Source: Cloacibacillus sp. (GTDB taxonomy: Bacteria > Synergistota > Synergistia > Synergistales > Synergistaceae). Taken from it: a stretch of DNA of 64,000 bases. Both the position numbers and the translations under genes were made by a program. This document shows positions 1 to 9,252 of this stretch, piece by piece (the first letter of the stretch is position 1; every line of letters starts with the position of its first letter). The DNA is taken from contig JAVVPF010000006.1 in assembly GCA_036655895.1 (NCBI GenBank), positions 621-64,620 of the forward strand. Reading direction: 5' to 3'. A model generated the notes under the pieces. It made no database searches and was not told the origin of the DNA. It saw only the letters and a program-made list of their open reading frames with translations.

Positions 1-1
1 G

Positions 2-694
2 TCTTTTAAAGAATATTTCGACAAGGTATTCGCTGCGCCGCAGAGTCTTGAAGCTCAGCAGATGATAGACAAGATATCCACTAATCACACCTTTTTCTTT
101 AGGGAGCCGTCATGTTTTGAGCACATGAAAAACACGGCGCTCCCGGAACTTCTCAAACGCGGAATAAAACAGATTTCGATATGGAGCGCCGCCGCCTCCA
201 CGGGCCAGGAATGTTACAGCATCGCGATGCTGCTTGACGATTATCTTCGGGCGCACAAATCGGAGGCTTCATTTACCGTAGTTGGGACCGATATCAATTC
301 GCAGGTCTTAAAGACCGCAGCCGCAGGCGTTTATCCGCAGTCCGAGTTTTTTAAAATACCTGCGGTCTTTCGCGGTCGTTACTGCACCCAGCGTTCCGAC
401 GGCTCTTTTGAGATCTGCGCCGATTTAAAATCCAAGATATCGTGGCATAAGAACAATCTTATTGACCCGACGAACGCCGTCTTCCGTTACCATCTTCTTT
501 TTTGCCGCAATGTAATGATCTATTTTGACGCCCCGACAAAACAAAAGCTGATGCAGAGGCTGCACCGCGCGATTTATGACGACGGCTATCTTTATCTGGG
601 CAGCACTGAGACTATCGACCCGGGGCGCAAATATTTTGCCTATATATCTCCCTCTGTTTTTGCAAAAAACAAGGTGACTAAATATGAGCGTTAG
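2..694 (+). CDS. cheR: CheR chemotaxis methyltransferase, 5'-truncated by window edge
   Basis: SAM-dependent methyltransferase that methylates glutamates of chemoreceptors, the adaptation step of chemotaxis. The reading frame is open from base 2, so the start lies outside the window. Visible are the CheR signature TNHTFFFREP, the SAM-binding loop SAAASTGQECYSIAM, the second-strand GTDINSQVL, the motif FCRNVMIYFD and the C-terminal LYLGSTET. The N-terminal helical domain is mostly missing. It heads the chemotaxis operon; its last 11 bases overlap cheB, so the two are probably translationally coupled. Confidence 0.95.
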   Translation, partial: SFKEYFDKVFAAPQSLEAQQMIDKISTNHTFFFREPSCFEHMKNTALPELLKRGIKQISIWSAAASTGQECYSIAMLLDDYLRAHKSEASFTVVGTDINSQVLKTAAAGVYPQSEFFKIPAVFRGRYCTQRSDGSFEICADLKSKISWHKNNLIDPTNAVFRYHLLFCRNVMIYFDAPTKQKLMQRLHRAIYDDGYLYLGSTETIDPGRKYFAYISPSVFAKNKVTKYER

Positions 695-1754
695 CGAGAT
701 ACGCCTCTTTATTTTAGAACGTTCTCCCAAGATGATGATACGGCTTCTTTCGTTTTTTGAGAGCAAGCTCGATATCCGCGTTGTGGAGGCAAATCAGGAT
801 GTCAACGCTTTTTTGAGCGAGGCTGGCAGTTTTGAGATGAAAACGCTGATGGGCCGTCTCAGCCCGGACGTCATAATTGTGGACCTGTGCGAGCCTATAA
901 AGCACGATTTGATAATACTGGCCAAGATAAGGGAGATGTCCTTCGTGCCAGTCATCGCCTTTACGTCGCTCGACCTCACGCGCAAGGAGGTTGCTGAGAT
1001 GGGCTTCTATTCCGTCGTGCACAGGCCGGCGCACGACGATGAGAACGACCTCGCGCCGTTTAACAGGATGCTCTACCACATAAGAAACGCCGCGTATTTG
1101 AACGCAGCGAAGAGCGCGCTTTCCGCGGATAGAAAAGGCGCCGTTTTAACGCAGCCGGCTCATCGAAGGTCCTCTTTTACCAGCTCGATACGGCTCGTCG
1201 CGATAGGGGCGTCGGCCGGAGGCACAGAGGCGCTTATGAAGCTCGTTTCCGGTTTTCCCGAAGATATGCCGTGCGTGCTCATCGTGCAGCACATCACGAA
1301 AGGCTTTGCCGGGATATTCGCTGAGCACCTTTCTAAAAAGGGTCCCATTCCCGCGCGCGTCGCCTTTGACGGAGCGCCCATCCAGCCAAATATCATCTAT
1401 GTAGCGCCCGACGACGCTCACATGCGTGTGGAGCGCTGCGGCATACAGTACACCATCAGGTGTACGTCGGAGGAAAAAATTTCTGGGCATCGTCCCTCCA
1501 TCGACGCTATGTTCAGCTCCGTCGCGGCGAGCGTGGGACGTTTTGCAATCGGGGTCATACTCACCGGAATGGGAAAGGACGGCGCGTGCGGACTGCTTGA
1601 AATGCGCCAGGCGGGCGCGGCTACGATAGGGCAGGACGAAGCGACATCGCTCATATACGGAATGCCCAAAGCGGCCTATACGCTCGGCGCGGTCGAAAAA
1701 CAGCTTCCGTTGGGCGATATAGCGGGAGAGATAAGCGATAAAATTTCCAAATAA
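684..1754 (+). CDS. cheB: CheB-type receptor methylesterase with degenerate receiver domain
   Basis: Removes methyl groups from (and may deamidate) chemoreceptors, opposing CheR. The C-terminal esterase (about residues 168-350) has the catalytic Ser177 in GASAGG, His203 in QHI and Asp299 in GMGKDGACG. Residues 1-140 look like a receiver: the phosphoacceptor position is kept (Asp67 in IIVDL), but the acidic pair at the start is replaced by LER and the conserved lysine by Arg (VVHRP), so phospho-control by CheA may be altered or lost. An AAGGTGA ribosome site lies inside the end of cheR. Family length is normal (356 aa). Confidence 0.93.
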   Translation: MSVSEIRLFILERSPKMMIRLLSFFESKLDIRVVEANQDVNAFLSEAGSFEMKTLMGRLSPDVIIVDLCEPIKHDLIILAKIREMSFVPVIAFTSLDLTRKEVAEMGFYSVVHRPAHDDENDLAPFNRMLYHIRNAAYLNAAKSALSADRKGAVLTQPAHRRSSFTSSIRLVAIGASAGGTEALMKLVSGFPEDMPCVLIVQHITKGFAGIFAEHLSKKGPIPARVAFDGAPIQPNIIYVAPDDAHMRVERCGIQYTIRCTSEEKISGHRPSIDAMFSSVAASVGRFAIGVILTGMGKDGACGLLEMRQAGAATIGQDEATSLIYGMPKAAYTLGAVEKQLPLGDIAGEISDKISK

Positions 1755-1872
1755 ATGCGAATAGAAAATAAATAAGAATAAATATCTCGTTTGAAATATG
1801 ATATTATATAACAATTAACAATTTTCGAAGATTTATCATAGGGGAAAAGGTTCGGTTGTGGGGAGGCCGCTG
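1755..1872 (+). promoter_or_regulatory. AT-rich gap between cheB and the HD-GYP gene
   Basis: About 100 bases of AT-rich DNA. TTGAAA at 1791-1796 could be a -35, but no convincing -10 sits at 16-18 bases, so an internal promoter is only possible. A GGGGAGG ribosome site at 1860-1866 lies 6 bases before the ATG at 1873. Confidence 0.3.
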
Positions 1873-3384
1873 ATGTCAAAATACAACATGCTGATTGCCG
1901 ATGATTCTGAACTGAACAGGGCCGTTCTGCATAAAATATTTGCGCCGGAATACAATATTTCCGATGTCTCTGACGGTTCTGAAGCAATGGAATATATCAT
2001 AAAAAACGGAAAGACTCTGAACGTCGTGCTGCTGGATATTTATATGCCCAAGGCCGACGGTTTTGAGGTGCTGAAGGCGATGGCGCAGAGGAAGCTGCTC
2101 GATACCGTGCCGGTCGTCATAATAACGGGCTACGGCAATCCTGAAAACGAGGAGCTGTGCCTTGAGATGGGCGCCTGCGATATCATCAACAAGCCCTTCA
2201 ACGCTGGGACGATAGTCCGGCGCGTGCGCAACGTCGTCCAGGCGTGCCAGCACAGGAACAAATTAAAGGAGATAGCGCTCAGCCTTGAAAACAAGCTTCA
2301 GCGCAGCTTAGTCAATATCATAGATACTCTTTCCACCATCATTGAATACCGTAATCTTGAATCGGGCCAGCACATCGTGAGGACAAGGCTTTATACAAAG
2401 ATACTGCTGCGCGAGGTGGCCGCGGTAAATCCGGCCTACGGGCTGACGGACGAAAAGATAGCGGCCATATCAAGCGCCGCCGCGCTTCACGACGTAGGCA
2501 AGATAGTCATACCTGACGCCATCCTCAACAAACCTGGCAGGCTGACGCCGGATGAATTTGAGATAATGAAGACGCACGCGGCCGAGGGCAGCGCGATAGT
2601 CGGCCATCTTGGCAACGACCACCATGAGGAATATCTGCGCTATGCGCATGAAATAGCGCTCTGCCATCACGAAAGATGGGACGGAGGCGGTTACCCCTGC
2701 GGGCTTGCGGGAGGCGCGATACCTCTTTCCGCGCAGGTGACGGGCGTAGTCGACGTTTACGACGCGCTTACGACAAAACGCGTCTACAAGCCGGCCTACT
2801 CCCACGATAAAGCTGTGGAGATGATAGTAAACGGCGAATGCGGAGTTTTTTCGGCTGAGATGATGGATTGTTTTCTAAGCGCCGCGCCAAAATTCAAGGT
2901 GCTCGGCGACCGCTACAGCGACGACGCGGAGGAAAACAGGCTTGAGGTGCCTGCGAACAATCTCAACGCGCTGTGGGAGGCGTCTGAGGGCGACGCGGCG
3001 GATATCTCCTGCGGCGCCTGTTTCAACGATGCGCTCGACAAATACGGAGAACTGTTTTTCAGAGTCGATATACCAAAAGGGCGCGTGTACTTCAGCAACC
3101 AGGACATAACGTCTTTTTCGGCCGCCTTTTCGCTCTCTTTTGAGGAACTGGATGAGATTCTTGCGCCGAACGTGCATTCCGACGACCTGTATAGTATAAA
3201 AAAACAGACGATGCTCATTGAAAGCGGAATAGGATGCGACGCTCTCGTCTTTAGATGGCATAACGGCGGCGGAGCTTTTAAAACGGTGCGGGAAGAGACG
3301 CATATATATAAGGACTCTAAAGGAACCGGCAGATACGCGCTCGGCGTGCTGAGCGTCACAAACGAATGTAGAGGTGGAGTTTAA
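1873..3384 (+). CDS. Response regulator: receiver + HD-GYP phosphodiesterase + PAS-like domain
   Basis: Predicted phosphorylation-controlled cyclic-di-GMP phosphodiesterase of the RpfG type. Receiver at about residues 1-125 with ADD near the start, LLDIYMP phosphoacceptor region, ITG and INKPF lysine motif. HD-GYP domain at about 140-320: ALHDVGKI holds the HD pair, HHERWDGGGYP the GYP motif, and DVYDAL follows. The last ~115 residues (FFRVDIPKGRVYFSN, then HSDDLYSI) resemble a PAS_3 fold. ATG 1873 is chosen over the GTG at 1858 because GGGGAGG at 1860-1866 is correctly spaced. Lying inside the che operon, it probably links chemosensory signalling to c-di-GMP; the PAS ligand is unknown. Confidence 0.88.
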   Translation: MSKYNMLIADDSELNRAVLHKIFAPEYNISDVSDGSEAMEYIIKNGKTLNVVLLDIYMPKADGFEVLKAMAQRKLLDTVPVVIITGYGNPENEELCLEMGACDIINKPFNAGTIVRRVRNVVQACQHRNKLKEIALSLENKLQRSLVNIIDTLSTIIEYRNLESGQHIVRTRLYTKILLREVAAVNPAYGLTDEKIAAISSAAALHDVGKIVIPDAILNKPGRLTPDEFEIMKTHAAEGSAIVGHLGNDHHEEYLRYAHEIALCHHERWDGGGYPCGLAGGAIPLSAQVTGVVDVYDALTTKRVYKPAYSHDKAVEMIVNGECGVFSAEMMDCFLSAAPKFKVLGDRYSDDAEENRLEVPANNLNALWEASEGDAADISCGACFNDALDKYGELFFRVDIPKGRVYFSNQDITSFSAAFSLSFEELDEILAPNVHSDDLYSIKKQTMLIESGIGCDALVFRWHNGGGAFKTVREETHIYKDSKGTGRYALGVLSVTNECRGGV

Positions 3385-3759
3385 GTGAAGAAGATTCTTA
3401 TTGTAGACGACGCGGTTTTTATGAGGAGCGTTATCCGCGGCATCCTTGAGAAGGGCGGCTATACAGATTTCTGCGAGGCGGAAGACGGCGTCGCAGCCTT
3501 TGAACGCTTTCAGGAATACGGGCCGGACCTCACCATTTTAGATATTACGATGCCGCGGCAGGACGGCATAGTCACGCTGAAGCAGATAATGGCTGAATCG
3601 CCCCAGGCCTGCGTCATCATGTGCTCCGCTATCGGACAGGAACAGCAGATAGTAAAGGCCGTTCAGTTGGGAGCGAAGGATTACATCGTGAAGCCTTTCA
3701 TGCCGGAGAACATGCTCCGCGTTGTGCAGCGTCACTTGAATGGCGAAGATGAAGAATAA
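3385..3759 (+). CDS. cheY: CheY response regulator
   Basis: Single-domain receiver (124 aa) that carries the phosphoryl signal from CheA to the motor or another target. All receiver landmarks are present: VDDAVFMR, phosphoacceptor in LTILDITMP, the switch region IMCSAIG and the lysine in DYIVKPF. GTG start directly follows the preceding TAA stop, with GGTGGAG at 3374-3380 as ribosome site. Overlaps cheC by about 20 bases. The match to stand-alone CheY of CheC/CheD-containing systems is strong. Confidence 0.93.
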   Translation: MKKILIVDDAVFMRSVIRGILEKGGYTDFCEAEDGVAAFERFQEYGPDLTILDITMPRQDGIVTLKQIMAESPQACVIMCSAIGQEQQIVKAVQLGAKDYIVKPFMPENMLRVVQRHLNGEDEE

Positions 3760-4381
3760 CGACGCGCGTCCCGAATCTATTGATGATTTTAAAAACGATG
3801 TGCTGAAAGAGATAGGCAACATCGGCTCCGGCCATGTGCTGACGGCGCTTTCCGCTTTCACGAACAAAGAATTTTCCCTCTGCGTGCCGGAGGTCGAATT
3901 TCTTGATTACGACGAACTTCCAGCGAGGCTGGGGTCGTCGGAGGAGCTACGCGTCAGCGTCGCGCTTAAAATTTCGGGCGACATAAGCGGCATGTTCATG
4001 TTCCTCGCCGACCGAGAGCTTGCTGGGGCGCTTCTTGAATCGGTCGGGCTTGCCGCCGACACGCGGGACGAGGCGTGGGAGGTGAGCGTCATGCAGGACT
4101 CGGCGCTGAAAGAGATCGGAAATATAATCTCAAACTCCTACATCAACGCTATATGCGAACTGACGGGGCTTGATATGACAGTCTCCGTGCCGGCGATGGC
4201 CGTCGATATGCTGGGTTCCCTGCTTGTGCTGCCCATCATCCACTTTGCGGTGACAGATTCAAAAATACTCTATGTGCACAGCGCCTTTCGCATCAACGGA
4301 GAGAACTATAACGGAAACGTCATACTCTTTCCCGACTACTCCTCTATGGAGACGCTGCTCGGAGCCATCGCGAAGTATTGA
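3740..4381 (+). CDS. cheC: CheC-type CheY-P phosphatase
   Basis: Dephosphorylates CheY-P and, in systems with CheD, forms a CheC-CheD complex. Both duplicated phosphatase helices are present: FKNDVLKEIGNIGSGH near residue 17 and DSALKEIGNIISNSY near residue 119, each with the conserved E-x2-N pair. 213 aa is the usual length. The start is uncertain: ATG 3740 or ATG 3749, neither with a clear Shine-Dalgarno, both inside cheY, suggesting coupled translation. The stop overlaps the cheD ATG (TGATG). Confidence 0.92.
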   Translation: MAKMKNNDARPESIDDFKNDVLKEIGNIGSGHVLTALSAFTNKEFSLCVPEVEFLDYDELPARLGSSEELRVSVALKISGDISGMFMFLADRELAGALLESVGLAADTRDEAWEVSVMQDSALKEIGNIISNSYINAICELTGLDMTVSVPAMAVDMLGSLLVLPIIHFAVTDSKILYVHSAFRINGENYNGNVILFPDYSSMETLLGAIAKY

Positions 4382-4896
4382 TGGATATCGTCCAGAAATT
4401 TTATGTAGGCATAGCGCAGCATAAGGTTGTCGCGGAGCCGGCGCTTCTTGTATGCAGCGCGCTTGGCTCCTGCGTCGCGGTCTGCCTCTACGATCCGTTT
4501 GCGCGTGTGGCAGGCGTCGTCCATATACTTCTGCCGGACGCGCGGCACACTTTGAAGCGTGAGAACCCGGATAAATTCGCGGACGCCGGCGTCGAAAGCC
4601 TCGTAGCAGAGATGGCCGGCATGGGAGCGCACAAAAAAAGACTGCGCGCAAAAATTGCGGGCGGCGCCTGCCTCTTTGACTTTGGCCCGCGCGGCTCTTC
4701 TTCCGATACGGAAATCACAGCCGCAGCCTCGATAGGGGACAGAAATGTAGAGGCGGTCAAAGCTGTGCTGGCTCTGCTCGGCATTCCCATCGTCGCGGAG
4801 GACGTCGGGGAAAGATACGGCCGCTCCGTCTATTTTAATTCGGACGGCGGCGCAATGAGGGTAAAAAGCGTAAAATCAGGAGAAAAGGAACTATAG
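4381..4896 (+). CDS. cheD: CheD chemoreceptor glutamine deamidase
   Basis: Deamidates glutamines on chemoreceptors and binds CheC. The catalytic Cys lies in ALGSCVAVCLYD and the catalytic His in VVHILLP; the conserved AKIAGGACLF and SIGDRNVEAV segments follow. ATG 4381 overlaps the cheC stop by one base; a TTG three bases earlier is less likely. Length 171 aa is typical. The cheC-cheD pairing is the Bacillus/Thermotoga arrangement of chemotaxis genes. Confidence 0.93.
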   Translation: MDIVQKFYVGIAQHKVVAEPALLVCSALGSCVAVCLYDPFARVAGVVHILLPDARHTLKRENPDKFADAGVESLVAEMAGMGAHKKRLRAKIAGGACLFDFGPRGSSSDTEITAAASIGDRNVEAVKAVLALLGIPIVAEDVGERYGRSVYFNSDGGAMRVKSVKSGEKEL

Positions 4897-4909
4897 GGGA
4901 GGCGCAGAG

Positions 4910-5347
4910 ATGGGCTTTTTCAGTAAGACACAGACGGAAAGCGCGCCTGAGGTGCAGTGTGTAAGCTATATCACCTTTAAATGCGGAGGCCAGGTGTACG
5001 GCATACCTCTTGAGTTTTTCCTGGAGATAACCGCCGTGCCCGAAATATCCAAACTGCCCGACACAAGCGGAGTGACGGCGGGCGTTATCGAGCACAAAGG
5101 AAGCGCCTGCGTGGTGACGGACATGTCGATGAAACTGCTGGGGCGTCCGGCGCGCGTCACTGATAGAAGCTGTGTTTTGATATTGTCCGAAAACGGAGCA
5201 AAGCGGGGCTGCCTCGCGGAGGAGCCTGGCGAAATAATCAAGGTCCCGGCGAGCGGCATTGATAAAGAAACTACGGAGGGGTTCCGCCTCTGCCGTTTTG
5301 GCGGCAGAAACATTCTGCTGCCTGAGAAAAATATTTATTTGTCATAG
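4910..5347 (+). CDS. cheW: CheW-like coupling protein (first copy)
   Basis: Scaffold that docks CheA to chemoreceptors. A single CheW domain spans most of the 145 aa: CVSYITFKCGGQVYGIPL at the start, then VTAGVIEHKGSACVVTDM where the usual GxxNxRGxxxPVxD loop is expected. That loop has IEHKGS rather than NLRG, so the interaction surface may be specialised. GGGGAGG at 4896-4902 is the ribosome site. A second, more canonical CheW follows cheA at 9252. Confidence 0.88.
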   Translation: MGFFSKTQTESAPEVQCVSYITFKCGGQVYGIPLEFFLEITAVPEISKLPDTSGVTAGVIEHKGSACVVTDMSMKLLGRPARVTDRSCVLILSENGAKRGCLAEEPGEIIKVPASGIDKETTEGFRLCRFGGRNILLPEKNIYLS

Positions 5348-5373
5348 GCAAGTCCAAAGTACGGGAGGGTTTT

Positions 5374-7119
5374 ATGATGAGACATGGCAAGGAAAAGTTC
5401 AAGGCGTCGACGATCATGACGCTGTGTACGCTGGCGACCATAGTGCTCGTTGTTCTTGGCATTGTTGGGGCGGTCAACTGTCTGCAGCAATATAAGAAGA
5501 TGACGACCGACATCAACAGTCTGACGCGACTTCGCAACACTATCAAGGATTTTCTTTATGTAAACTACGAACAGCGCAACAACACGCAGCTCTTCGCGCT
5601 GACGCTGAAACCGAAATACCGCAACAGATGGTTTGATATGGATCGGCAGGGCGACAGGGCGCGTATAGCGAACGAACTGCGCAGCGTAGGCCTCGACTCG
5701 AAAGAAAACGCGCTGCTTACCGAGGTGCTGCGTCTGGCGGCGCTTGCCGCCGAGGAACAGGAAAAGGCGCTCCGCGTCGACGAAAAAAGCGGCGTCGACC
5801 TCTCGTCTGCGGCTATGGTGTCAGGCCGCGTCGTAAACCAGCAGGCCTACGACGAGCTTACTCGCGCCGCGGCGGAGATAATCGGCACAGACCGTTATCA
5901 GTCGCAGCAGGAACAGCTTTTCGACGCCTTTACGAAGCTTCAGGAATCTATGTTAAAGCGCGTGCTGGGCGGACTTGCGGCGTCGCAGAACGTGATGAAG
6001 CAGTGGCTGCTCTTTGAAATAGCGATACTTGTAGCGCTTCTGCTCATGGTGCTCATTGTGCATTGCGCGGTCAGAAGACGCATGATCACTCCAATGCAGG
6101 TTATCGAAAAACATTTCGCAAAAATAACGGAGGGCGACCTCCACACGCGCATCACGCTGAACGAGGACAATACTGAGACGGGGCAGCTCGTGGCCGCCGC
6201 CAACAAAATGCAGGACATGTTCAGCCGGTATATCAAAGAGGTGGAGGTCGTGCTGCATGAACTTTCGCGCGGAAACCTCAACCAGAGCGTGAGCGACGAT
6301 TTTATCGGCGATTTCGTGAAGATAAGGGAATCTCTGTCTCAGATAATCACCTCGTACAAAGCAAGCTTCGCTGAGATAAACAACGCGGCGTTCGAGGTAT
6401 CAAACGGTTCTGAACAGATAGCGATGAGCTCTCAGTCGCTTTCGGAGGGCGCCACGGAACAGGCGAGCACCATCCAGGAGCTTACCGCGAACGTAAACGA
6501 AGTTACCGCCAGAATAAGCGAGACGGCGGAGAACGCGGAGGGCGTAAAGGGCGCGGCTATCGAGATGACTACGGTCATCAAAAACGGCAGCCAGTCGCTT
6601 TCAAAGCTCGTACAGGCCATGAAAGACCTCAACAAATACTCGTCGGACATATATAAAATAGTCAAGACGATAGACAACATCGCCTTCCAGACCAACATCC
6701 TGGCGCTCAACGCCTCAGTCGAGGCGGCGCGCGCCGAGCAGAACGGAGCCAGCTTCTCCGTCGTAGCCGACGAGGTGAGGGCGCTTGCGGCGCAGAGCGC
6801 GAAATCCGCGCAGGCGACGGCGCAGCTCATCGAAGACACTCTCAATACGATAAAAGAGGGCGGCGAGATAGCCTCTGCTACGGAAGACGTGCTCAGCACC
6901 ATCGTAGACCGGTCGGAGAACGTGCAGCACCTTGTCACGAAGATAACCGAGGCTATGGAATCGGATTCTGTCGCAGTTCAGCAGGCTCTGTCGAGCCTTG
7001 AACAGCTTTCGTCGATAGTGCAGGCCAACTCCGCAAGCGCGGAGGAGACGGCCGCCGCCTCCGAGGAGATCTCGGCGCAGGCCGCGGCGATGATGGACCT
7101 TGTCAAAAAATTCAGCTGA
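5374..7119 (+). CDS. Methyl-accepting chemotaxis protein
   Basis: Transmembrane chemoreceptor of 581 aa. TM1 at about residues 14-35, a ~170-residue mostly helical periplasmic sensor, TM2 at about 209-231, HAMP to about 285, then the long cytoplasmic coiled coil. The hairpin tip is near residue 434 (IAFQTNILALNASVEAARA). The usual GEQGKGFAVVADEVR stretch reads EQNGASFSVVADEVR here, a small departure from consensus. ATG 5374 or ATG 5377; GGGAGGG at 5363-5369 fits 5377 slightly better. The ligand cannot be told from sequence. It sits between cheW and cheA and is probably a dedicated receptor of this array. Confidence 0.93.
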   Translation: MMRHGKEKFKASTIMTLCTLATIVLVVLGIVGAVNCLQQYKKMTTDINSLTRLRNTIKDFLYVNYEQRNNTQLFALTLKPKYRNRWFDMDRQGDRARIANELRSVGLDSKENALLTEVLRLAALAAEEQEKALRVDEKSGVDLSSAAMVSGRVVNQQAYDELTRAAAEIIGTDRYQSQQEQLFDAFTKLQESMLKRVLGGLAASQNVMKQWLLFEIAILVALLLMVLIVHCAVRRRMITPMQVIEKHFAKITEGDLHTRITLNEDNTETGQLVAAANKMQDMFSRYIKEVEVVLHELSRGNLNQSVSDDFIGDFVKIRESLSQIITSYKASFAEINNAAFEVSNGSEQIAMSSQSLSEGATEQASTIQELTANVNEVTARISETAENAEGVKGAAIEMTTVIKNGSQSLSKLVQAMKDLNKYSSDIYKIVKTIDNIAFQTNILALNASVEAARAEQNGASFSVVADEVRALAAQSAKSAQATAQLIEDTLNTIKEGGEIASATEDVLSTIVDRSENVQHLVTKITEAMESDSVAVQQALSSLEQLSSIVQANSASAEETAAASEEISAQAAAMMDLVKKFS

Positions 7120-7149
7120 TGCGCCTGGCGGATCAAAGGCGGTGATGCA

Positions 7150-9252
7150 ATGGCGGACAACGGAGCTTTCAACGAGCAGTTTTTAGACCTCTTTATCTTT
7201 GAGACGGGGAAGTACCTTGACGAAGTCGACGGGATACTGCTCTCTAACGAAAGAAAAAAGAGCTTTACGGAAGAAAACATAAACGACCTCTTCCGCGTAA
7301 CGCACACTATAAAGAGCACCGCGGCCATGATGGGCTACGACATCCTTTCGTCGTTCTCTCACAAGCTGGAGGATCTTTTTTCAGCGATACGTGCGATGGG
7401 CAGCCGCGCGGGCGGCCTTGACGAAAAGCTCTTCGACCTCCTCTTCAACTCGCTGGAGGCGATGCGTCAGGAGCTGAAGCGTTCGCCCGGCGTGGAAGAC
7501 GGCTCTGAGAGCTTTGAAGGGCTTACGCTTGAAATAGCGCGCATTACCGACGCGATGAGCGCGGAGACGAAAAAGCCGCAAAACGCGGACGGCGGCGCGG
7601 CCCTTGCCTCCCTCCGCGTCACGCTCGAGCCTGGCTGCGCAATGGCCGGCATCCGCGCCTTTATAATCTGCACGCAGCTGCGCCAGATATGCCCGGAGCT
7701 GACAAGCGACCCGGAAGATATGGAAAACCGGCCGGAGACGGCGGATGAGATATTAAAAAACGGCTTCACTGTGACCTTCCCTGCGGAACATCTTGAGAAG
7801 ATGATGCGCAAGGCCTCGTCGGAGCTTTATGTACAGCGCGTAGAAAACGTGGAACGCGCAGAAAACGCCTGCGCCGATACGGACGCGGCGCTTGCGCGGG
7901 AGCCCGCTCCATCCGATGGGAAATCTGAGGCGCAGCGGGCGCCCGAGGAAGAGAAGCCCGCGCCGCCTGCCTCGCAGCCCGCGCCTTCACAGCCGGCCTC
8001 TCCGCCTCCCGCGCAGGAGGAGCCGTCCTCCTCGTCTTCTGACGTCTCGCAGCCGGAGGCTTCGTCGGACAAAATGATAAACGTCTACCTCTCAAAGCTG
8101 GACAAGCTTCAGGACATAACGGGAGAGCTTGTCATAGCGGAGTCCATCGCTGAGAGCGCCGTGCTCTCGTGCGAGGGGCTCTCGGAGAACGCGGCGGCCG
8201 CCATCACGAGGCTCAAAAAACTGACGGACGTCATGCGCTCCGTCATAATGTCGCTGCGCATGACGCAGCTCTCCGACCTTTTTCGCAAGATGCACAGGGT
8301 GACGCGCGACACGGCGCGTAAGCTTGGCAAAGAGGTGGAGTTTGAGGCGGACGGCACGGACAACGCCGCGGACAAGCGCATCATCGACGAGCTGAGCGAC
8401 GTGCTTTCACACGTCGTACGCAACGCCATCACGCACGGCATCGAAAGCGCGGAGGAACGCGCCGCGATGGGCAAGCCGGCTGTGGGACATATAAAAATGA
8501 CGGCGCGCAACACCGGAAACGGAATAATAATCACCATAGCCGACGACGGGCGCGGCATCTCCCTGCCGCTCGTCATAGAGGCGGCGCGCAGAAAAGGGCT
8601 GCCCCTCAAAGAGACGGCCAACTACACAAGCGGCGAGATATTGCAGCTCCTCATGACCTCCGGCCTCTCTACGAACCAGAGCGTAGACCAGTATTCAGGC
8701 CGCGGCGTAGGGCTTGACGCCGTAAGGGTCGCGGTAAAAAAACTGCGCGGCACCATAACGCTAGAGACGGAGGAGGGGCGCGGCACCTGCTTCACCATCA
8801 GCATACCGCAGACTCTCGCGATAATGGACTGCATCAAACTTGAAGCCGCGGGCAGCCTCTATATGCTGCCTGTCTCGGACATCTATAAAATAGTCGTGCC
8901 CGAAAATAAAAATCTTCTGACGCTGCCGGACGGCACGCAGCGGCTGCTCTTTAAGGGATTCACCATACCGCTTCTGCGGCTGGACCTCCTCTTCGGCCTT
9001 CCGCGCGGCGAACAGGACTTTGAGCGCGGAATAATCATAGTGATCGAAGGCGAAGAAAACGCCTGCGCCGTCTACGCGGACAGGCTGACGGGCCAGCAGC
9101 GCGCCGTCATAAAGCCTATGCCGCGCTTTCTGCGCTATTTCAACACGGAACAGACGGGCATCTCTGGCTGCACCATTTTAGGCGACGGCAGCATAAGCCT
9201 CATAATCGACGCAGAGGCGATGCTTGCAAGAGCGGAGGAGATGATGCTGTGA
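7150..9252 (+). CDS. cheA: CheA chemotaxis histidine kinase
   Basis: Autophosphorylating kinase that feeds CheY. P1/Hpt domain with phosphorylated His52 in THTIKSTAAMMGYD; a P2-like region at about 150-225; a Pro/Ala/Ser-rich linker at about 240-305; P3 dimerisation helices to about 370; the ATPase with N-box HVVRNAITHGIE (about 420), G1 IADDGRGIS and G2 GRGVGLDAV (about 517); and a C-terminal CheW-like P5 domain. 700 aa is in the normal range. The TGA stop overlaps the next ATG. Confidence 0.95.
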   Translation: MADNGAFNEQFLDLFIFETGKYLDEVDGILLSNERKKSFTEENINDLFRVTHTIKSTAAMMGYDILSSFSHKLEDLFSAIRAMGSRAGGLDEKLFDLLFNSLEAMRQELKRSPGVEDGSESFEGLTLEIARITDAMSAETKKPQNADGGAALASLRVTLEPGCAMAGIRAFIICTQLRQICPELTSDPEDMENRPETADEILKNGFTVTFPAEHLEKMMRKASSELYVQRVENVERAENACADTDAALAREPAPSDGKSEAQRAPEEEKPAPPASQPAPSQPASPPPAQEEPSSSSSDVSQPEASSDKMINVYLSKLDKLQDITGELVIAESIAESAVLSCEGLSENAAAAITRLKKLTDVMRSVIMSLRMTQLSDLFRKMHRVTRDTARKLGKEVEFEADGTDNAADKRIIDELSDVLSHVVRNAITHGIESAEERAAMGKPAVGHIKMTARNTGNGIIITIADDGRGISLPLVIEAARRKGLPLKETANYTSGEILQLLMTSGLSTNQSVDQYSGRGVGLDAVRVAVKKLRGTITLETEEGRGTCFTISIPQTLAIMDCIKLEAAGSLYMLPVSDIYKIVVPENKNLLTLPDGTQRLLFKGFTIPLLRLDLLFGLPRGEQDFERGIIIVIEGEENACAVYADRLTGQQRAVIKPMPRFLRYFNTEQTGISGCTILGDGSISLIIDAEAMLARAEEMML

